A stretch of 64,000 bases of DNA from Nitrososphaerota archaeon (lineage in GTDB: Archaea; Thermoproteota; Nitrososphaeria; Nitrososphaerales; CADDZS01). The position numbers and the translations under genes were made by a program. Within the stretch, counting starts at the first letter, position 1, and each line of letters starts with the position of its first letter. Under the pieces are notes generated by a model. The model searched no databases and was not told the origin of the DNA. It worked only from the letters and a program-made list of their open reading frames with translations. The stretch lies in the NCBI GenBank assembly GCA_021325255.1, contig JAJPHP010000071.1, positions 1 to 64,000 of the forward strand. The letters run 5' to 3'. This document shows, piece after piece, positions 8,523 to 16,998 of the stretch.

Positions 8523-8930
8523 TTATTGTAGGGCGGCTCCAGCCTCGGCGCATTTCTGATCTTCGTCGGACTTTGCCCCACTTACTCCAACCGCGCCAAC
8601 AACCTTGCCGGACTTTGTGATCGGCATACCTCCACCTCCACCTACTATTGGGTGTATCGCGGACACTCCGACGAATGTCTCCGGATTGTTCTTGAACAGT
8701 TCACCAAGTACTTGTGTGGGCCGGCCGCGGAAGGCAACTACGGTGTAGGCCTTGGCTTTTGCGATATCCGGCGCAAGAATACCCGAACCGTTCATCCGCT
8801 CCACCAACATTACTATACCGGAGCCGTCAACGACTGCCACTGAAACAAATACCCCGAGAGATGCGGCCTTTTCACGAGCTCTTTTACTGATCTCCTGGGC
8901 TTCTTCTAAGGTGAGCGCTTCTGCCGACAA
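8523..8930 (-). CDS. GlcG/HbpS-like (DUF336) protein
   Basis: A 135-residue protein of the GlcG/HbpS fold, shown by LTLEEAQEISKRAREKA, VAVVDGSG, the AKAKAYTVVAF helix and the Gly-rich PIVGGGGGMPI followed by GAVGVSG. HbpS binds haem; GlcG members often accompany oxidation of glycolate, propanediol or aromatic compounds as an accessory protein of unknown role. The start is TTG, about 30 nt after an AT-rich stretch, with a stop codon 11 codons upstream. It lies next to the racemase-fold gene on the same strand. Confidence 0.85.
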   Translation of the reverse strand: MSAEALTLEEAQEISKRAREKAASLGVFVSVAVVDGSGIVMLVERMNGSGILAPDIAKAKAYTVVAFRGRPTQVLGELFKNNPETFVGVSAIHPIVGGGGGMPITKSGKVVGAVGVSGAKSDEDQKCAEAGAALQ

Positions 8931-9013
8931 AGTGAATAGCGCATCTCCATCTGGGGTTGATTAAAGGAGTTCTTCCTTTGTACGAAATCTTTCCGCGTGT
9001 TTTGGGGTTTTCC

Positions 9014-9751
9014 TTAATTTTGGAGGAACAACCTGCCCCCGCCGGTGACACGGTCTCTTATTCCGATGGCACGGAGACAAGCCCACATGAGAGCCGTGTT
9101 TCCGGTGACGACGGGCTTTCCAATGTCCTGCTCGAGCGGCTCAATGATTTCGAGTGTCCTCAGGTTTGCATTGTTTATCACAACCGCTTCGACCTCCTTG
9201 TTATTCAGGCTCTTCATCAGGCGGTAAGCGGATTCAGGCGGCTGCCCGCTGACATCGTAGTGAGTCTCAAGATCAAGTTTCTTTGTCGAGACCACCTGAA
9301 ACCCATTTGCCTCCATGAAGGCCTTCATCCGCTCGAGCATTGATGATGTCCTGAGTGGAGTGGCGGTGCCTATCTTCTTCACCGAGAGAGCCTTCAATGC
9401 CTTTAGGATGGCCGAAGACATGGTGATGCATGGGACGCCGGTAAGCTTTGCCATCCTTTCATTGATCATCGAGTCAAAACCTGACGTAGTGGAAAGCGTG
9501 CCAGAGCCATGCGCAAGTCCTATCACATCAACTGCAACCGTTTCATCAGATCCAGCCAATACTCTTGCAGAGCTGTCAAGGGCTTCTAGCATCTTCGCCT
9601 GCGCTTCCTCCGTTCCAGTTCCAGCGTAAGGGATGCGGGAAAAGTGCACAGATACGCCCGAGGGAAGCATTCGAAAAGCCTCCATCTCCGCCACTCTGTT
9701 GGTCGAAGCTACGATGAGACCAATTCGTCCTCTCCATCCATACATAATCAA
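9014..9751 (-). CDS. Asp/Glu-racemase superfamily protein (maleate isomerase/arylmalonate decarboxylase-like) lacking both active-site cysteines
   Basis: A 245-residue protein with the racemase/maleate-isomerase architecture: N-terminal RGRIGLIVASTN, mid-protein KKIGTATPL, and VVINNANLRTLEIIEPLE with KPVVTGNTALMWACLR near the C-terminus. In maleate isomerases the two catalytic cysteines sit in an A-C-T-S-G motif and in S-C-T-N-L-R. Here the corresponding segments are A80-H-G-S-G and N193-N-A-N-L-R, so both cysteines are replaced (by His81 and Asn194). The fold is clear, but canonical two-cysteine racemisation or isomerisation is not expected. Hydantoin racemase, maleate isomerase and decarboxylase are relatives, none supported by active-site residues. 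Confidence 0.82.
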   Translation of the reverse strand: MIMYGWRGRIGLIVASTNRVAEMEAFRMLPSGVSVHFSRIPYAGTGTEEAQAKMLEALDSSARVLAGSDETVAVDVIGLAHGSGTLSTTSGFDSMINERMAKLTGVPCITMSSAILKALKALSVKKIGTATPLRTSSMLERMKAFMEANGFQVVSTKKLDLETHYDVSGQPPESAYRLMKSLNNKEVEAVVINNANLRTLEIIEPLEQDIGKPVVTGNTALMWACLRAIGIRDRVTGGGRLFLQN

Positions 9752-9878
9752 ATATCGGAAATAGTGGATTTTTGCTCAGAGTAAAAACATTCTCTGGAGC
9801 TCTCAGAAAGAGCGAATCATCAGCTGGGCAGCAAAAGAACTAGCGCATAGACTGCTGCGCAATAGGACGCGCAAATTT

Positions 9879-10823
9879 TCATGGAGCTCTTCTGCGCATG
9901 AGTGCGGTTGGAGGTTGCTCCAGGTCAACGAAGAATCCGAGCTGTTTGTATTTCGGCATGACTCGATCAGTAAGCAACCCGAGCTGGCTAAGCTTCGGCA
10001 TCACCCTGCGATTCAGTTCCACTCTTACTATATCGTGTATTCCGGAGCGAGCAACATCTTCGACAAGCTCATAGTGATCAATGCCCACGCTTCCGCAGAT
10101 TTCCTTCGAGAACATTCTATCGGTGTAGGTACGGTAGTCCTCGACGACGCGATCAAAAGTGTAATCCTCGAGCTGATGGCGCTCGGTTTCGGTCATGTTC
10201 TTTATTCTCTGGGACAGGTAGAGCATTCCAATTGCGGTGTGCCTTGCCTCGTCGAAGTTGATTCGCCTGTACATCTCCCTTATGACGGGGTCAGGGCTGT
10301 TTACTTCTCTGTTCTTGAAACGACCCATGGCAAGGCCCTCGGTAACAACGTGGAAAGCAATTAGTTTCTCCATGTAACCTCGAGCGAGAAGATTTTTCCA
10401 TCGCTCTTCTCTTGCCTTCACGTAAACAAAATCCCTGTTGTGGTAGCGGTTGACAAGTATCCTCATCCCGGTCTCGTAGTGCCTTTCCTCATCCACTGTT
10501 TGCATGGAGAGAGCCATCCTCGCGTCTCTATCTGGAATCTCTTCTAATTCGGAACCGCACAGCCTCGCGGCGAAATCCTCCCCCTGGATGCTCGTGCACA
10601 GTGCGAGCCAAGAGTGCTCCGAGACAAATGCGTCTCTCTGCTCCGCGTTGAGTCTCTTCAGTGAAGGAAGTTTTTCTAGATCAATCCAGGTGGAGCCGTA
10701 GTCTCCGGTAATGTCTCCGCTTTGTCCTTCCTTCCCGTAATCCAGCTCATTTGCGTTCCACTGTTCGCGTTTGAATTTCTCGTACAATTCAAACATGTTT
10801 TTGGCTTCGGGAAAGATGATCAC
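9879..10823 (-). CDS. R2-like/ferritin-like diiron protein with a C-terminal 14-residue tandem repeat
   Basis: A 314-residue four-helix-bundle diiron protein. Six carboxylate/His ligands are visible with class-typical 30-residue spacing: E82 (GED), E112/H115 (DEERH), E162 (VTEG) and E192/H195 (DEARH). The N-terminal FELYEKFKREQWNANELDY matches ribonucleotide reductase R2 and R2-like ligand-binding oxidases. A lone gene without an R1 subunit favours an R2lox-like oxidase or N-oxygenase over a ribonucleotide reductase. The tail has two 14-residue copies (RVMPKLSQLGLLTD and RVMPKYKQLGFFVD, residues 273-300). Start is GTG; a TATA-like cactaattatc lies near 10861-10871. Confidence 0.82.
   Translation of the reverse strand: MIIFPEAKNMFELYEKFKREQWNANELDYGKEGQSGDITGDYGSTWIDLEKLPSLKRLNAEQRDAFVSEHSWLALCTSIQGEDFAARLCGSELEEIPDRDARMALSMQTVDEERHYETGMRILVNRYHNRDFVYVKAREERWKNLLARGYMEKLIAFHVVTEGLAMGRFKNREVNSPDPVIREMYRRINFDEARHTAIGMLYLSQRIKNMTETERHQLEDYTFDRVVEDYRTYTDRMFSKEICGSVGIDHYELVEDVARSGIHDIVRVELNRRVMPKLSQLGLLTDRVMPKYKQLGFFVDLEQPPTALMRRRAP
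9924..10007 (-). repeat. 42-nt coding tandem duplication in the R2-like gene
   Basis: Two adjacent in-frame 42-base units encode R-V-M-P-K-x-x-Q-L-G-x-x-x-D twice, with 9 of 14 residues identical. They lie outside the diiron bundle. Confidence 0.75.
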
Positions 10824-10974
10824 TGTGAAGAGGTCAGGCCGTAGAGTTACGGCGGCCTAGCACTAATTATCTTTTCTTGCAAATGCTAGGAATGAAATCC
10901 CTCTCCACCACTTGGCAATGACGATTGAGAAGGAAAGAGATTGCAGTATTCTTTTGCGTGTGAAATCATTACAA

Positions 10975-10984
10975 CTTTTTAATA
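10975..10984 (+). promoter_or_regulatory. TATA-like box of the epimerase at 11016
   Basis: ctttttaata is centred about 36 nt before the TTG start, implying a leader of about 10 nt. Confidence 0.45.
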
Positions 10985-11015
10985 GACTAAGGCAAACGAG
11001 AGCTCCAGCGTCGCA

Positions 11016-11969
11016 TTGACCGTTCTAATCACTGGCTCAGGTCTCATAGGAACTCAGATTGCAAAGCATTTTGTCGAAGACGGCGAGAGAACAATCGTCT
11101 ATGACATTGCACCGCAGCTGCAGCCGATGTCCGAGCTGATCGACCTTTCGAAGATTAAGGTGGTCAGGGGGGACGTGCTCGATTTCCCGAATCTTGCAAG
11201 TACGCTTAAGGAAAATTCAGTTGATAGATTGGTCCACACGGCCGCGCTGCTCCCCGGCGGCCTGATGAAGAACCTCTACAACGGAACCCGCGTCAATACC
11301 GACGGCACGTTGAACGTATTGGAAGCGATGAGGCTCGCCGGCGCGAAGAGACTGGTGTACACAAGCACCGTGGGAGTCTACGCGAAGGAGGGGGGACCGG
11401 GTGAGTACTTTGATGAGGAAATCAGCCCGACCAAGCCTGTGAGCCTCTACGGTGCGACCAAGTTGATGAGCGAGTACATTGGGACAAACTACGCGAAGAC
11501 CTATGGCATTGATTTCAGGGTCGTCCGCTTTGCAAATATCATTGGTCCCTGGTCCGGCGACATTCAAACCGGGACGGGAGGTTTTGTCAAACAGCTCCTC
11601 GAGGGTGCGCTTAGCGGAAAGGAGACTCACATACCAAACCCATACCCAATGGTACTTGAAGCAGAGTGGGTTTATTCAAAGGACGCCGCGCATGCCGTAC
11701 ACCTCTTGATGAACAAGGAGCAACTACTTAGCAACGTCTTCAACGTTGGTACGGGAAAAATCACTTCGGCACAAGAAATCATTTCGTCCATTCAAAAGAT
11801 CGTACCTGGTGCTCGCCTAACTTTAGGCAGCGCCAAGCCCATGGCAGTAAAGCCAATGAGCATCGACAGAGCAATGAAAGAACTTTCGTGGAGTCCAAAG
11901 TACGACATTGGCGCTATGGTCAAGGACATGATAGAGTGGTACCGCAGTAAAAGCCACCACACGGTCTAA
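11016..11969 (+). CDS. NAD(P)-dependent epimerase/dehydratase (extended SDR)
   Basis: A 317-residue extended short-chain dehydrogenase. The TGSGLIG dinucleotide motif lies at residues 6-12, the VHTAAL segment follows, the catalytic Ser/Thr is in the YTSTVGVY strand and YGATK carries the Tyr/Lys pair. The C-terminal FNVGTGKITSAQEI and final helix are those of GalE-type sugar-nucleotide epimerases, although many relatives act on other substrates. Start TTG is chosen because it immediately precedes the first beta strand. A close paralogue lies at 30484-31434. No glycosyltransferase is nearby, so a sugar-nucleotide role is not supported by context. Confidence 0.85.
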   Translation: MTVLITGSGLIGTQIAKHFVEDGERTIVYDIAPQLQPMSELIDLSKIKVVRGDVLDFPNLASTLKENSVDRLVHTAALLPGGLMKNLYNGTRVNTDGTLNVLEAMRLAGAKRLVYTSTVGVYAKEGGPGEYFDEEISPTKPVSLYGATKLMSEYIGTNYAKTYGIDFRVVRFANIIGPWSGDIQTGTGGFVKQLLEGALSGKETHIPNPYPMVLEAEWVYSKDAAHAVHLLMNKEQLLSNVFNVGTGKITSAQEIISSIQKIVPGARLTLGSAKPMAVKPMSIDRAMKELSWSPKYDIGAMVKDMIEWYRSKSHHTV

Positions 11970-12217
11970 GTGCACGGGCTCGGATATATTCGAGGGAAGC
12001 TGAAAAAGAAGAAAAACTCGCTTTTCCCTTATTCTTAGGGCAAAGGCATGATGTTGTATTTACGACTTGGTCGGCATAGGGTTAGCAAGCTAGCGACAGC
12101 AACTGCTGACCGAGTGGATTGAAAGCGCGAAAAAGTTCGGCGCTTTGATCGAAGGATAGGCATGCTGAAGAAGAGTGATCTCGGGCACTCACGCGGCGTG
12201 CCGACGCAATAACATGC

Positions 12218-13009
12218 ATGGGTCTCGGAAAAAGAGTAATAACACTCCTCCGACCGCGAGGGAATCTCGTAACTAGTAAATTGGGCGAGGAGAGGAAGAA
12301 GAAGGGCGCACCCATCTTTGTCGTCGTTGCAGCCCTTTGTCTCATCATTTTTCCGATCCTAGTTGCGTTTGCCTACTACTCGAGCCGTAATTTGCTCCCG
12401 GTCGTCGCGAATCTTCAATTCAATTCACCGAGCCCACCCCCACAGACCTTGCAGGAACATACGCTCGCACCGACGATGCTAAACGGCACTCTGCTTCCTA
12501 TCATCCCAAACTTTTCCTTTCCGAACATTCCACCCGTCACCTATGTTGTGATCTACTTACTTCTGGCGGCGCTCGTGGTCTCCTTCGCGTTCATCCGAAC
12601 TTTCAGGATAATGCGGGCTTGTCGCATAGCGCCATTTTCGAATAAAGAGGCAGAGGGCGAACTGCTGCAAGAAGAAAGGGAAAAGGTTGCCTCAATCCTG
12701 GACCAAACGGTCAGGGAGTTACGCTCAGACTCGAATTACAGGGAGGCGGTCATCAGGTGCTACAAACTAATTGCCCAGACCCTAGAAGCGAGGTCCGCGA
12801 TCGACGGCAGGTCGCTCACCGCCTCGGAATTCAGAGAGGTCATCTCCGATAGATTGAAGTTTGACTCTCCTTATCTTTCAAAGGCTACGACGCTTTTCGA
12901 AATCGCAAGATATAGTGAACATGAAATAACACGGGAGGACGCCTTGGAGGCAAGCGAGTGCCTCTCAGGCCTGAGCGAATCGCTCAGACAGCACGTCGCT
13001 CCGTTGTAG
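12218..13009 (+). CDS. Membrane protein with C-terminal DUF4129-like domain
   Basis: A 263-residue protein with two membrane segments (about 28-50 and 108-128) separated by an extracytoplasmic Pro/Ser-rich loop, followed by a cytoplasmic domain. The C-terminal region (YREAVIRCYKLIAQTLEARS, then LTASEFREVI and LFEIARYSEHEI) matches DUF4129. DUF4129 proteins typically accompany MoxR ATPase, DUF58 and transglutaminase-like genes. It opens such a cluster here. The start is the ATG at 12218; a second ATG at 12214 is out of frame. Confidence 0.8.
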   Translation: MGLGKRVITLLRPRGNLVTSKLGEERKKKGAPIFVVVAALCLIIFPILVAFAYYSSRNLLPVVANLQFNSPSPPPQTLQEHTLAPTMLNGTLLPIIPNFSFPNIPPVTYVVIYLLLAALVVSFAFIRTFRIMRACRIAPFSNKEAEGELLQEEREKVASILDQTVRELRSDSNYREAVIRCYKLIAQTLEARSAIDGRSLTASEFREVISDRLKFDSPYLSKATTLFEIARYSEHEITREDALEASECLSGLSESLRQHVAPL

Positions 13010-13092
13010 ACCCTAACTTGAGAATTGACCATACAAGATTTGGAGACCGCGATAAGTTTAGTTCTTTTTTGGGGCGTTGGTGTTTCATTCGC

Positions 13093-13710
13093 GTGAAAGT
13101 TCCTTGGACCAAGATGCACGGCCGGCTTTTGAAGGTGTGCGCCCTCCTGGTCGCGCCAGTGGCGTTGTTACTTCTTGTGGCGAGCGACTTTAGTGCCCTG
13201 TTCCTCTACGGTGTAATAGTGATTGAGGGGCTTGGGATAGCGGTGTGGGCAGTGTCAAGGATAAATCGCGACAACGCCCTCGCTGAACTCGAAGCATACG
13301 TGCATGAATCCGGACGCAGGAAGTTTGCCCAGCAGCATTTCTACGAGCGAAACAGGGTGCAGTCCTTGGCATCCTACGTAAAGTGGGCGAGGAAGAGTGA
13401 TAGTAGCGACACGACATATCCACGGCAAGAAATAGCTAAAATTGTCAGGCAAATTCTCCTTGAGCGATCGTCCTCATTACCGCCACTTGATTCGTCGTCG
13501 TCTTTCTCCGCTGATCTTGATTTTGTTCTTAACTCCTACGAAAATGGGAAGGAAGAAAGCGGATCCGATAAGAAGTCTCTGAAAAAGATAGGAGCTTTCA
13601 GCAAGAGACTTCGGGGGACAGGCATAGATCCGTTTCGCGGCAGGCAAGAAGACTACATTTCCCGGCTTGAACGCGTCATCACCTTCCTCGAGTCATCCAA
13701 CATCCATTGA
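13093..13710 (+). CDS. Membrane protein of the MoxR cluster, family not recognised
   Basis: The open frame extends back to 12958, overlapping the upstream gene, but a GTG at 13093 (or ATG at 13114) is a better start because it lies about 35 nt after the AT-rich ataagttta and just before the hydrophobic region. The product (about 205 residues) has two adjacent membrane helices (ALLVAPVALLLLV and LYGVIVIEGLGIAVWAV) and a long charged, Ser-rich cytoplasmic tail. I recognise no domain. Its position between DUF4129 and MoxR genes suggests a subunit of the same membrane assembly. Confidence 0.65.
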   Translation: MKVPWTKMHGRLLKVCALLVAPVALLLLVASDFSALFLYGVIVIEGLGIAVWAVSRINRDNALAELEAYVHESGRRKFAQQHFYERNRVQSLASYVKWARKSDSSDTTYPRQEIAKIVRQILLERSSSLPPLDSSSSFSADLDFVLNSYENGKEESGSDKKSLKKIGAFSKRLRGTGIDPFRGRQEDYISRLERVITFLESSNIH

Positions 13711-13775
13711 GAATTGCGTGCATGTCCACTTCTATGCACTTCAAAAATAACAAAAAGGAAAAAGGGTAACCAGCG

Positions 13776-14732
13776 TTGCTTTCAGAGGTAGAATCGCAGA
13801 AACTCGCCGTCAAGATTCTCGACGAGGTGGGCAAGGCAATCGTCGGAAAGAGGGCCGTGCTCGAGAACATACTCCTGGCCATGCTGTGCGATGGGCACAT
13901 ACTTTTCGAGGACTACCCTGGCCTTGCAAAGACCCTAACGGCGAGATGCTTTGCCCAGAGCGTGGGATGCGACTTCAAGCGAATCCAATTCACATCGGAC
14001 CTGCTCCCCTCCGACATCACAGGGAGCTACATCCTCAACCGTAGCACATCATCCTTCGAGTTGAGGAAAGGGCCGATATTTTGCAACATACTCCTCGCCG
14101 ACGAAATAAACCGCGCGTCGCCCAGGACACAATCGGCCCTTCTCGAAGCGATGCAGGAAAAGCAGGTGACAATCGAGAATTCCACCATGCGGCTCGACGC
14201 GCCTTTCATAGTCTTTGCGACGCAGAACCCCATCGAGTACGAGGGAACGTACCCTCTCCCCGAAGCGCAGCTTGACAGGTTCCTCGTTAAACTGAATATA
14301 GGATACCCTTCGTCCGATGAGGAGACTGAAGTTCTCGACAGGAGGACGAAGAGGAGGAGCGACGACGTCCGAATAGAGCAAGTGGTCTCGAAGGAGGAGA
14401 TAGTCGAGATGGGAAAGATGGTCGAGGGCGTGCACATCGACCACGAGCTCGAGCGCTATATCGTGAAAATTGTGACCAAGACTCGGGAGCACGGCGCGGT
14501 CGAGGTCGGGTCGAGTCCCAGGGGCTCGCTTGCAATCCTGAAACTTTCCAAGGCATGCGCGTGGCTGCACCAGAGGAACTTTGTCCTGCCCGACGACATC
14601 AAGGCGGTGGCGGTGCCCGCGCTCTCCCACAGGATAATGCTTACTGTTGATCAATGGATCAAGGGAACGAAGGCCGAAATGATAATTCGAGACTTGCTTG
14701 CAAAGACAGAAGTTCCCAAGGTCGATTATTAG
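13776..14732 (+). CDS. MoxR-family AAA+ ATPase
   Basis: A 318-residue MoxR ATPase. The family's P-loop variant is EDYPGLAKT (46-53), Walker B is ILLADEINRASPRTQSALLE with D109/E110, sensor 1 lies in FATQNPIEYEGTYPLPEAQLDRF, and the C-terminal lid carries SPRGSL. MoxR ATPases act as chaperone-like factors that mature or activate partner complexes, often metalloenzymes or membrane proteins, together with DUF58/VWA proteins. The start is TTG. It is followed 78 bases later by the DUF58 gene. Which client it serves is unknown; the Mo hydroxylases are one candidate by analogy with MoxR-linked dehydrogenases. Confidence 0.92.
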   Translation: MLSEVESQKLAVKILDEVGKAIVGKRAVLENILLAMLCDGHILFEDYPGLAKTLTARCFAQSVGCDFKRIQFTSDLLPSDITGSYILNRSTSSFELRKGPIFCNILLADEINRASPRTQSALLEAMQEKQVTIENSTMRLDAPFIVFATQNPIEYEGTYPLPEAQLDRFLVKLNIGYPSSDEETEVLDRRTKRRSDDVRIEQVVSKEEIVEMGKMVEGVHIDHELERYIVKIVTKTREHGAVEVGSSPRGSLAILKLSKACAWLHQRNFVLPDDIKAVAVPALSHRIMLTVDQWIKGTKAEMIIRDLLAKTEVPKVDY

Positions 14733-14810
14733 GGCCATTTAGCTGCCAAAGAAGGGAAAGAGAGTACTCAGCTCAAATTTCTTTGGGAAGAGGGCGGCGA
14801 AAACTTCTCC

Positions 14811-16211
14811 GTGTCTACATCAGAAAAAATGGCCGAGAGGAGCACAAACAAAGTTGGCTATCGGTTCATTCTGCTCGTGTCGTTCGGCCTGGGTTTGGTC
14901 GTAGTAGGCCTCTTCCTCTCCGAGCCATTCATTTTCATTTCAGTGCCGATCATGTGCTTTTTGGGTTTCGTCCTCCTGCGGTTCAAGCAGCCTGACCCCG
15001 AGGAGATCGAGATACACAGGACGCTTGAGCGATCCCAGATTCGAGAGGAGGAGACCTGCCGGGTCAGGCTGAGCGTCACGAACAGCGGCGCAAACACCAT
15101 CTCATTTCTGCAGATTCGCGATTTCTTGCCCACTGAACTGATGGGGGACAACACGCAGAGCGATTTCACCACGAGCCTCAGGCGCGGGGAAACCAAGGAC
15201 CTATTCTATGAAGTGCGTGCAAATTCCTATGGCGAATACTACTTGGGTCCGATAACTCTCTTGGCGCAAGACGGCTCTGGATTGGTCGAATCCTCATTGA
15301 CTGTGCACTCTCGTTCGAAGTTGATTGTCCTCCCAAGGAGCGCGGGGAAACTCACGGGATTTACCATAGGCCCAAAGACCACAAAGCCGCGACCCGGCGA
15401 GATCCCTGCCAGGCGGATCGGCCTAGGCATGGACTTTCACTCGATTAGGCAACTGCTGCCCGGCGAGAGCGCCCGGCGGATTAATTGGAGAGCGTCGGCC
15501 AGGGTAGCAGACGAGAGCGGTAATCTTCTCGCAAACGAATTCACCGACCAGCGGGTGGCCGAGACGCTCATTATTATCGATGGCCGGAGCGGATTTGAAC
15601 TCGAGGAGAAGTTAGACTCAATCAACTCGTACTCACTTAGGGCGGCAATGTCGATTGCCGAAAGACTACTCCGCGATAAGAACCGAGTGGGCCTTTTGGC
15701 CATGGGATTGTTTACCGAAAGGGTGGCGCCAGCCTATGGACGGAGGCAATTTGACAGGATAAGCCTGACCCTCGCGAGGTTTGTCGCCGGCAGAGGATCA
15801 TCGATCTACGGCGCGGGGAGCGTGCCGTACGCGATCCGCTACCACTTCCCTCGCGTCTCTCAACTCGTCCTCATATCTCCACTCATGGACGACGTCACTC
15901 TCGAAACGGCCGCAGACCTGTGTCGCAACGCGAGCACCTACGACCTGATGATTGTTTCGCCCAATTCATTGGACTTTCCATTGAAGGGTGGGGATCGAAG
16001 GAAGAAGAAAAGTAGCACGCGCTTCGCCACGGGAGCAGAGTGGAGGATTGCTTGGAAACTGGCCAAAATGGAGAGGGAGGCAAACATAACTCGGCTGGAA
16101 GGTTTGGGGGCAATCGTCCTCGACTGGCGCGTCTCCGATTCGCTTGAGCAGGTCGTCGCAGCTCACAGGCACGCGGTCGCAAGGCGCATCGCGCAGCTTT
16201 CACATCGCTAG
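14811..16211 (+). CDS. DUF58-domain membrane protein
   Basis: A 466-residue protein with two N-terminal membrane helices (residues about 20-60), an Ig-like/OB region, and the DUF58 core GMDFHSIRQLLPGESARRIN followed by WRASAR at about 210-235. The C-terminal half is VWA-like (TLIIIDGRSGFELEE), with a partial metal-ion-dependent adhesion motif. The start GTG is preferred because a good coding pattern begins there. DUF58 proteins are obligate neighbours of MoxR ATPases and probably receive or display its client. Confidence 0.85.
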   Translation: MSTSEKMAERSTNKVGYRFILLVSFGLGLVVVGLFLSEPFIFISVPIMCFLGFVLLRFKQPDPEEIEIHRTLERSQIREEETCRVRLSVTNSGANTISFLQIRDFLPTELMGDNTQSDFTTSLRRGETKDLFYEVRANSYGEYYLGPITLLAQDGSGLVESSLTVHSRSKLIVLPRSAGKLTGFTIGPKTTKPRPGEIPARRIGLGMDFHSIRQLLPGESARRINWRASARVADESGNLLANEFTDQRVAETLIIIDGRSGFELEEKLDSINSYSLRAAMSIAERLLRDKNRVGLLAMGLFTERVAPAYGRRQFDRISLTLARFVAGRGSSIYGAGSVPYAIRYHFPRVSQLVLISPLMDDVTLETAADLCRNASTYDLMIVSPNSLDFPLKGGDRRKKKSSTRFATGAEWRIAWKLAKMEREANITRLEGLGAIVLDWRVSDSLEQVVAAHRHAVARRIAQLSHR

Positions 16212-16278
16212 GCACGGGAGCAACTGGATAATTGTTTTCGAGGGCATCTAAATTGATGGAGAAGCGAGAACAAGAAAG

Positions 16279-16845
16279 TTGAGCTTGCTGAGACGCCAAG
16301 ATTCAAGAATCCGAGTCGGACTCTTTGCACTCTTCTCGCTTCTCCTGTTTTGCCTTTTGTGCGCAATGGTAGCAATATTCCTCTTCGCTGGTTACTACTG
16401 GCTGTTCGTTGCCCTAGCTATCCTGGACGGAGCTGCGATATTCGCGAAGGCTGACCTTATCGTGTACCTCGATAGATCCGTCTTCTTCCTCACAGTAATG
16501 ATCATATCCATGCTTCAAAGTCCGTTGAACGTCTTCTCTATCACCATTGAAATTCTGATTCTGGTCGCCGCGCTCGACTTTTCACTGTTCCTCAAGAAAC
16601 TAGACTGCACGCGCGTCCACTCATCGGTCGTGCTTTACAGGCTCAGATCCTATGCCTACACCGTGCTGCCAGCTTTCTTGCTCACCTATGCGCTATACCT
16701 GTATTCCTTTAATCTTCCTCTTCCGAAGTTTTCGCTTTCGGAGATAATCATCGTATTTGGGCTGTCCTCTGTGGGGACGCTAATAATAGTGTACGTTCTC
16801 GCACATGGTCTCCTTTCTCTGGGGAAGCATAACGTGGAAGCGTGA
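16279..16845 (+). CDS. Integral membrane protein closing the MoxR cluster
   Basis: A 188-residue, strongly hydrophobic protein with about six predicted helices and no recognised domain. It is codirectional with and 68 bases downstream of the DUF58 gene. The start is TTG (SLLRRQDSR precedes the first helix). In other genomes a transglutaminase-like protein often fills this neighbourhood; none is present here, and this protein does not resemble one. Confidence 0.65.
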   Translation: MSLLRRQDSRIRVGLFALFSLLLFCLLCAMVAIFLFAGYYWLFVALAILDGAAIFAKADLIVYLDRSVFFLTVMIISMLQSPLNVFSITIEILILVAALDFSLFLKKLDCTRVHSSVVLYRLRSYAYTVLPAFLLTYALYLYSFNLPLPKFSLSEIIIVFGLSSVGTLIIVYVLAHGLLSLGKHNVEA

Positions 16846-16998
16846 TCCCGCTGTTATGGGGTAACACTTCTGAGAGGTTGCAGATCGGCTTCAATTTTCG
16901 GTGCGGGCTGGTCTCAATAAAGCAAAGCACAATGCTGCAGAACGATTAAGTTATAGTCAAGCGCGCAAAATTCCCATAGAGCAGGAGAGAGGAAAATA

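Noticed and set aside
13776..14732. Broken P-loop in MoxR (GLAKT instead of GxGKT)
   Set aside because: P-G-L-A-K-T is the normal variant for MoxR ATPases.
14049..14738. 229-residue frame antisense to MoxR
   Set aside because: It mirrors the strongly conserved MoxR codon pattern; no independent motif.
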